Shown here: in pieces, positions 56,979 to 64,000 of the stretch | Numbering within the stretch: the first letter of the stretch is position 1 | Layout: each line of letters begins with the position of its first letter | From: Ancylostoma caninum | Lineage: Eukaryota > Nematoda > Chromadorea > Rhabditida > Ancylostomatidae | DNA: 64,000 nt | NCBI GenBank assembly: GCA_037903475.1 | Contig: JBAJFG010000344.1 | Location: 434,001-498,000, forward strand | Direction of reading: 5' to 3' | Made by a program: the position numbers and the translations under genes | Notes under the pieces: generated by a model | What the model saw: only the letters and a program-made list of their open reading frames with translations | Database searches by the model: none | What the model was told of the DNA's origin: nothing

Positions 56979-58251
56979 CTACTCCATCGGCTCTGTCTTC
57001 AACAGAGTCGGATGCAGCTGATCATATGTCATTGAAAGCAGATTATGATCATTTGACTCGAGCTGTTGTTGTTCCGTATTGCACAGCTCGTTGAGCACAG
57101 GAATTTGACCATTGAGCAACTGTAGACCGGGAGCTATCAGCGAATCCATGAGGCTCACCGGCGGCGCTGCGCCACTGGCGCCGGCAGCCGCACTGGGTAG
57201 CAGCTGCGATGCCAGTGACGCCATAGTCAGCGGCGCCGGCGAGTCATTACTATAGCATGCAAGATTTTGGCTGGCTGCCAAGAGATGCGAAGCCAGGGTG
57301 GCTATGGGAAGCGCTTGGGAGTAGGGGGTGTCGGTGGCGGTGGATTCCGGCGCTGATGTGGTCGGCAACTGGGGGAAGGCGATGCCGAGACGAGCCGCCA
57401 GTGCCACAACGTCCAGGGGACGCGATTCGGTGTCGGTTTGATCCATAGTTTCGGTTTCTTCCATGATTGGGGACGGTGTGGAGCCGACACCAGAGCTCTG
57501 TAAAAAAGGCTCGTTCACTCAGGAGGTCCGCAAAAAAGTCCAGATAATCCCCTTACCGTCGCCTCCTCGTTCGCCGGATGAGCGGGAGTGGTCGGCTGGC
57601 TTGTGGCCGGCCCTGCGACGGCTGCGGCCTGTTCGCTAGCCTCCTGCGAACGTCTCCTAAGCTCCTTGCGCTTGTTCGCAAACCAGTTGGCGACCACCTG
57701 CGGCGAGACGACCTCTTTTGGCATCAGGCCGACACCTGAACATGTGGATAGGAATGGAATCCAACAAAAAGTCCCGCATTTTATCGCCACAGATTCGCAG
57801 CATTACCCCCACTCGTCCATCCACTATTTTCGCAAAGAGCATCGAAATGCATAGTGAAAACTGAATCACATTCAAAAAGTGCATAATAATACTGCTCGTA
57901 GATGTCGATAATCTATGAGCGCTGGCTGTACTGGGTTGTGATCAGCACACGAATTCGTGTGCAAACAATTATACCATGTTTAATGTCAACGCCGTGGAAT
58001 AGTTTGCGCCGTGATAATGTCAGATGAGCGCCGCAGCACGTACATACCTCGCTTTTCGATTTGCAGAACTTGGTTGCAGGTTGTCGCTATTTCCACTCGC
58101 TTGTTCAGATCCGGAAACGGCGATTGGGCGAAGAATCCTTCGAGGATTTTGATTAGGATTGGACGGAACACATAACGTTCACGCCGTTGCGGGACCAACT
58201 CGCCGTCCCCATTCGTCTCGAGACGAGTTGCCGGATCAGCAAAGAAGACAG
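56979..58251 (-). CDS. hmbx-1: HMBOX1-type homeobox protein, three 3' exons (partial)
   Basis: HMBOX proteins are HNF1-related homeodomain factors; the vertebrate one also binds telomeric repeats. Minus-strand exons: 58048-58251, 57557-57735, 56979-57497 (stop), all GT-AG with matching phases. The homeodomain spans exons one and two: RRERYVFRPILIKILEGFFA, then QSPFPDLNKRVEIATTCNQV with helix 1-2 spacing longer than 60-residue homeodomains, then MPKEVVSPQVVANWFANKRK and ELRRRSQE. The recognition helix has WFANKRKE where human HMBOX1 has WFANRRKE. The C-terminal 220 residues are Ala/Ser/Pro/Leu-rich with LAARLG, LASHLL and LASQLL repeats, and end LHPTLLKTEPME, which contains a possible sumoylation site (LKTEP). 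The first exon enters mid-codon, so 5' exons with the HNF1-N/POU-like domain must lie upstream; none was found before 64000. Confidence 0.88.
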
Positions 58252-61200
58252 CTAAAAAGAATACATGCATTAACAGAATAATCAACAAAAGAATTTGCAA
58301 AGAAAAACTTTAAAAACAGAGCAGCTTGGGTAACTGAACCAGTCGCAACCAGTTCAATAACTGGATCACGTCATGGCCAACCCTGTTAAAATGCGCCAAA
58401 TCCCTCTAAATGGCATTTAATTTTCATAACACCTTCCCCCCATTGAGAATTTCACAGCAGTGATACAAATCGTACACAGATTCATGTTCACATTCTATTC
58501 AAGAGAACACAAATTTACTCTTCATATTACATTACAATGAATCTAATTTAATAATGATGGGTTGTTGAATCAATGCTGGAGCCGCTTTCATCATCTGTTA
58601 CTTTGAAAACACGAGTGCATAACTATGAATAACCTCGCAAACGCGATTAGTTTTACCGTTTCTTAGGAGAACAACACGAAAACAACCCCAATGACTCAAA
58701 TTCGCAAAAAGAACCTTATATGGAAAACGTTTAATGCTACTATTTCCATGAAACATCTGAAAACAGCGAAAAACCTGTTCTGGGGCGAAAACATGGGTTA
58801 ACCAAAACAATATTTGTTTAAAGTACATTTACCATATGAGATATCTGTGTGTTCATTGCTCTGTTCGTTCTCTGTTAGAAAGAAATGACACAAACGAAAC
58901 CAGCAAAATGCCCCATAAGCTACATTTTTAGTGCAACGGAATCCGATCCGGTCGGATAAATAAAGATACGTATCGATCCTTATCCGTATCTAGCAGAACG
59001 AGGATCAGTATGTATCTTTTGTTATCCGACAAGGATGCACTACAAATGTAGTTATGCGGCGTGCGCATCAATTTTCAGGAGGCAAAATAGGGTCAAAAGA
59101 AAAAAGACACAAATTTAGGCCCCGATTACCACTTGCGCAATTATTCCTGTAAAGCCTCTGAAAAACAAGTTAAAATCACCGCCTCTAGTCACTCTCACTA
59201 AAAGACAACTCGTTTTAGTCTTGCATTAACCAGTGTTCATACGTATTTTTTGTTACTAGTAGGAGCAAGGAAGATGCAGAGTAGGGGAAGATAGACCGAC
59301 AGACGCGTGCACGCAGCCCAGACGTATAAGCTTGTACCTCCCACTCCGCTGGGACGTGGGGCTCGCAGATTTTCCTCATCGATGCATTTCTGGTGGTTTC
59401 ACTGGATTTACTCATGAAATACCGTCCGCAATTGTTGGTAGAGACGGATCATAGGCGAACACAAGACGTATAAATGCGCTACATGACCTATTGACAAGTA
59501 CGTAGTGTGATGGAACAATTCGTCTCAGAAAGAGCTATCCCTTTTTGCGCGACTGCTATTCAGCAGTTTCGTTTTAGACCGCTTCATTTTGTGCAACACC
59601 TCAAATGATGCCATGAGTAGAACTAAGTAGCCTTCCAAAGAAATATTTTTATCAACGTAAATGTATCCAGCAGGATTATCCAGATTAACGGTTCCAGGAT
59701 TTCTGCAGCTACATTCCAAAAATACGAGCACCGCGACTAAACCCAACTAAATCGCTTCCTGCGAATTCGCAATTTTACATTACAAGCGGTTCGCTCATAC
59801 TATAGTACTTTAAAATCTTCTCGAAAAAAACTTAATTTAAACAAGAATGTTCTTTTAAAAAAATCCAAGAATTCCGACGTAATAACAATTAATTTGACGT
59901 GACATCTTCATCTACATTTGTAAACACGTGAAACCTGTTTTATTCCCGTGTAAATTTGTATGTTTAAACATGTTCTTTATGTTCTTACAATTCTTTGATG
60001 TAATTACACCATAAACCAGCCACAGTGATCCCAGGATTAGTGTTAATACAATAACCGAACTAATGACTTCAGGAATTTCTGGAAAATAATTTAGTAATAC
60101 AGATTTACCATACGATTACTGCACAGCTACTAGGTCAGCAAAAATTTCAGCTGAGAAAGGGAGTCGAACTCTTACTAACGCACTTGGTACTACTTAGCAA
60201 CACAAAATCAAACAACAAATCACCTTCAGAGGGCAACTCCACCAGTGAGAGACAGAAAAAAAACACAGGGACAGAGCTTCCCATATAAGCTAACGTCGCT
60301 GATGTAATAATTTTCACTAATTTTCGCAAAATAATGGAATTCTCGGCTACTTCAAAGTGGTGTGACCTCCGCAGCACTGCACTACATTCCAACATCCTGC
60401 CAGGCGAGAACTGGTCCCCAGAACTTGCGCACTTCTCAAAAACACCTTTTGTGCTCTCATGGGGTGCAAGGATAAGCTGTGAAGCGTTCGAAGTGTTTGT
60501 ACTTGGCGGTACCAACAATAGAATGCATACTAATGACAACTACAGCGTGCCATGGTGCCATAGATGTACACGGGGAATTATTTGGTGGGTGGTCACAACA
60601 TTATGTCAGCCGGACGGAACAAAGGCCAAAATAACGTGAATAGTTTTCCTTGAAATAAGGGGTCCACCTGTATCTTAGTTTACGAAAGACTGAGAACGTG
60701 TCAGCAATCAATATGCATGTCTTCTACTGTCACTAACGCTTATATGATCTGTTCATGTGATCTTGCGAAAACTGCTGATGTCCTAGCTGACAATACTCAT
60801 TACCCCTCTCATGACTTTCGTAACCTTACCTCGTGGACGAATTTTCCGGACAAAAAAACTCTACACCATTTCTGAACACCTGGTTTCAGCTGTTCAGGGC
60901 AAGTAATGGTGGAAAAATCATAGTAAAGCTAATTTTGCTACAAGCTACTCCTCCATTCTGGATAAGTGAGGACTTCGGATCCCCCTGATGAACAATGCCA
61001 AACCAACCTCCCCCCTTTCCCCACCACAACCACGATTACCCCCAACAAACATAAGGACATTCTCGATCAGAATGCCATAATCACAAAACCACATGTCGAA
61101 AATCAACCTTTTGACAAACCTACCGTGCATTATGTACTCTTACTTGTTATTCGCCCAAGCGCACACCCCCCGTGAATAAGCCATTGCTTGCATTTTCATT

Positions 61201-64000
61201 AGTGAATTATCGTAAAAGTTCTGCATACGATATTAACACACACCGCACACCAAACACATGGCCATATGATGGGGTTCAGTTGTACTTCATATGTCCTATA
61301 ACTGCACACATCTACACATCAACCCACATATGCACACATCAGCAATAGCGCGGGCCTTTTCACATTAATGCATATCTCAGCGCATAAGCTGCGGCCGGGG
61401 CTGTCATAAGGTCATATTCGGACATTTTTATGCATAACTATGTATGTTCTCGTGCGTGTACGTACGGATACTTGCACTAGTTTGCTTGAGCCGCGATGAG
61501 TACATGACTCACTTGCACGGATGTTCTCTAGTCGAGCACTGTTGCGATCGTTGTCGCTGGCTGTCATTTGTGGGCGTTTTTTATCCGAAGAATTCACGCA
61601 CCGACATAGTTATCCGCGAGTGCACAGACAAAAAACACGTACAGTTCTCCTCGAAAAATCCTTTTAAAAAATCCGGGATCCATGGAGTAAAGGACATTTC
61701 ACGAAATTGAACACCTCTTCAACAGGACAGCAATAAACGCCTAAGTACAACTTTATTCCTCTTCGACACTTTCCATGAAAACCGAATTATGCAAGCGCCG
61801 CCGCGCATAGCACAACGCTATGCGCCATGAATTTTCTTGAAAGTTAATCAAATCGTAGTGGGCGTGGCCTGCTGGCCGAGTTCTACGGATGACAGCTGAT
61901 ACACTAGAGGGAAAGGTGCGCAAATGGACTTTACCAAGAATTGAACAGTGATCAACTTCTAAGTGCATGTTTGCACACGAGAGTGCATAGGTAAGGTCCC
62001 GGGAGGAAAACAAGTACACTGTACGGGATTTGTTGGAACAAGAACTGTGATTCGCTAAAGTACGGATGTGGCATAAAGCATTGGATAATTTGAGGAAATA
62101 ATGAGGGATCCAGGAAGTAAAGGGCTTCGCTAGAATTATAATTCACATTTCAATTATGATTCCAAAGGGCAGAGGACAAAGGAGAACGATATTCATTTCT
62201 ATTCAGTAAAATTCATCAATAGTTCTGAATTGTTCAAGAAATTCCTGGTTTTGTTAACCCCTTCTCTGGGTGAGGGGGGAACCGCTGTTCTGCGTTTGGT
62301 GCATACAATCTCCCACGTCCCGTATTAATTGTCAACTAGTCCATTTACGTCCAAATTGGTCAACATGTAGTGTAACAGCGCTGAATGGGAGGCGATAGAG
62401 GACCAAAAGAAGTACGGGAAAGCACCAATCGCACAGCAGCAGCACCGCCCCTTTCCTCGTCATAGTCTACATTTTGATGAGTTATAAACCAGGTCGAAAT
62501 AGATACATTGCCATTTTAGTACCAGAATTATACCTAGATTTGGGTTTTACGTGTCAACCAATGCAAAAGATACGTATTGATCGCTATGGCTCCCTTGGAG
62601 TAAACATTATACGTTCGCAAACAAGTGCGAAGCGTAACATATGAGCCACTAATCTTGGAAATACTATTGTCCATCCGTTATCTGCAACCGCGGACCTCGC
62701 AAATGAAATCATGTGAAAATGCACAACCTGGAACGTCGGCAAATAATTCAAATTCCTGAGCTTATCAATTCAATTTCAACTTATCAAGGAATAGAAACTC
62801 TAAAAAAACTTGAAGCAGACATAATTCCTAACAAGTTCCGTCTACAGTTTTTTTTAATATGCCGACAGAGAAAAAAACCAACTTCCGTTCCAGTTACCCA
62901 TGTCAACAACATTCACCATCAACAACATAAAAACACACATGGAAGAACTGCCATCGCGGCACCACTATTTGCTCTTTTTTCGTGGATTTTTTAAACAAAT
63001 TTTGAAGGAAGTACCGTAACCAAATAGCTTTCGTACAGTACATCGCTGTATAAATATATGGTGAACATTTTAGCCAAGCTTGAGTTTTATAACGATGTCC
63101 TTTCTGCACAATCGTACTAATGGTTTTTTTTTTGCTGGTGTGAGGAAAAAAGGGTAACGAAAGAAGAAAAACGTGACTTTGTAGCTTTGCTTAGGGGGCT
63201 TCGAAGATCTGAGTGTTTTCAATTGTTCGAAAAATCGATATATTGATTGCTGGCGAAAAAAAATTACACTTGGCACTGCTATAGCTGCTCTTCAATAATT
63301 GTTTTCCTGTTGCCATAGCGCAAATGTGCACTCTCCATATGCCTATTTTCACATCCTCAACCTAAATTTCTTGCTTACCCCCCCCCCCCGCCCCTCTTAA
63401 CTGAGACTATGTCCTCGTTTACTCCCCGCGTCACCTCATTATTCATGATAACTTGGCATATCGAGGCATATAGTGGAATGTGTGTGAGCGTGTGATGGGT
63501 AAGTACAACGTTATTATGTACTACATACCCATTCCCCTAAGCAAAGTTCAATTTACCTTACACTGACTTAGATGTTAATGAACAACGATTATATATATTA
63601 ATACACAAGCGCACTCGTACATCACCAAGACATCATCCCTCCATTTCACTTCTTCGAAATCATGCTGTACCAAGATAAGCCTCCAGAAACACTGCTGTGA
63701 CGTTGTAGTTGCACAGAGAACATGTGTAAGGTCACGCCATTTTATTAGCATCTATTCTTACAATTTCTTAGAGTGCAAATACTCTACGAATCTAAAATGC
63801 CCCTTGGTTAACTAGAACGAAAGCAAATCCCTTACACGTTAGCACATGCTACGTACACGTTTAGCACCAAAGGGCAACTGCACCTACTGCCGAGCACTAT
63901 AACTACAAAATTAAATTACAATGACTACTCTTGAATAATGAGTGCATAAGCCGTTTATATCTCTAGCGTGGGTAACTGAACCTTCTCTGAGAATCGAATG
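58252..64000. other. Upstream intron of the homeobox gene or intergenic
   Basis: No exon for the expected N-terminal domain was found. Features seen: GGGTAACTGAACC at 58328 and 63970, an inverted repeat near 58951-59030 (GGATAAATAAAGATACGTAT against its diverged complement), GAGAACTGGTCCC at 60406, GGGCGTGGCC at about 61859 and a 12-base C run at 63378-63389. A frame at 59337-59415 on the minus strand (MSKSSETTRNASMRKICEPH) ends at a plausible donor but is unsupported. Confidence 0.45.

Overview
The window looks like nuclear DNA of a parasitic strongylid nematode, most likely a hookworm. Evidence: intron-rich genes with TTTTCAG-type acceptors, acceptors a few bases upstream of start codons (spliced-leader style), a mariner element matching the hookworm 'bandit' type in size and coding layout, an RTE-type retrotransposon, and dense small inverted-repeat elements in very long introns. 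Species is inference; no rRNA or mitochondrial marker is present.

Layout. 1-3840: non-coding, possibly the edge of a gene at 1-121. 3849-6867 (+): complete five-exon ferritin heavy chain gene (171 aa). 7711-8994: full-length mariner with perfect 25-bp terminal inverted repeats and a single frameshift in the transposase. 9326-12084: cluster of four unrelated fold-back/MITE-like elements. 12393-16796 (+): complete fourteen-exon cytoplasmic asparaginyl-tRNA synthetase (546 aa). 18520-55451 (-): four exons, all joined in phase 0, that I read as one 37-kb gene for a four-pass membrane protein with a long basic Ser/Thr/Pro tail (about 635 aa); its tail carries a six-unit 42-bp coding minisatellite. 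Its large intron holds two opposed ATTC/GAAT tetranucleotide arrays (20128-20974, 22942-24134), an intact RTE-like element with an ATTC tail (about 29040-32744), degenerate non-LTR remnants (36960-37600, 39746-40152), hAT-like MITEs, a CTACTACACC satellite and several GC-rich islands. 56979-58251 (-): the three 3' exons of an HMBOX1-type homeobox gene whose 5' part probably lies beyond position 64000.

The genes do not form a pathway: ferritin and the synthetase are housekeeping genes, the homeobox gene is a transcription regulator, and the membrane protein is unrecognised. No bacterial-style system, CRISPR array, rRNA or convincing tRNA was seen. The most unusual signals are the giant gene, long exact words recurring far above chance in non-coding DNA (GGACGAGTTT, GGGTAACTGAACC, GAGAACTGGTCCC, GTGGGCGTGGC with an extended form), a perfect 34-bp palindrome with a CG-alternating core, and the shared fine structure of the tetranucleotide arrays and the RTE tail.
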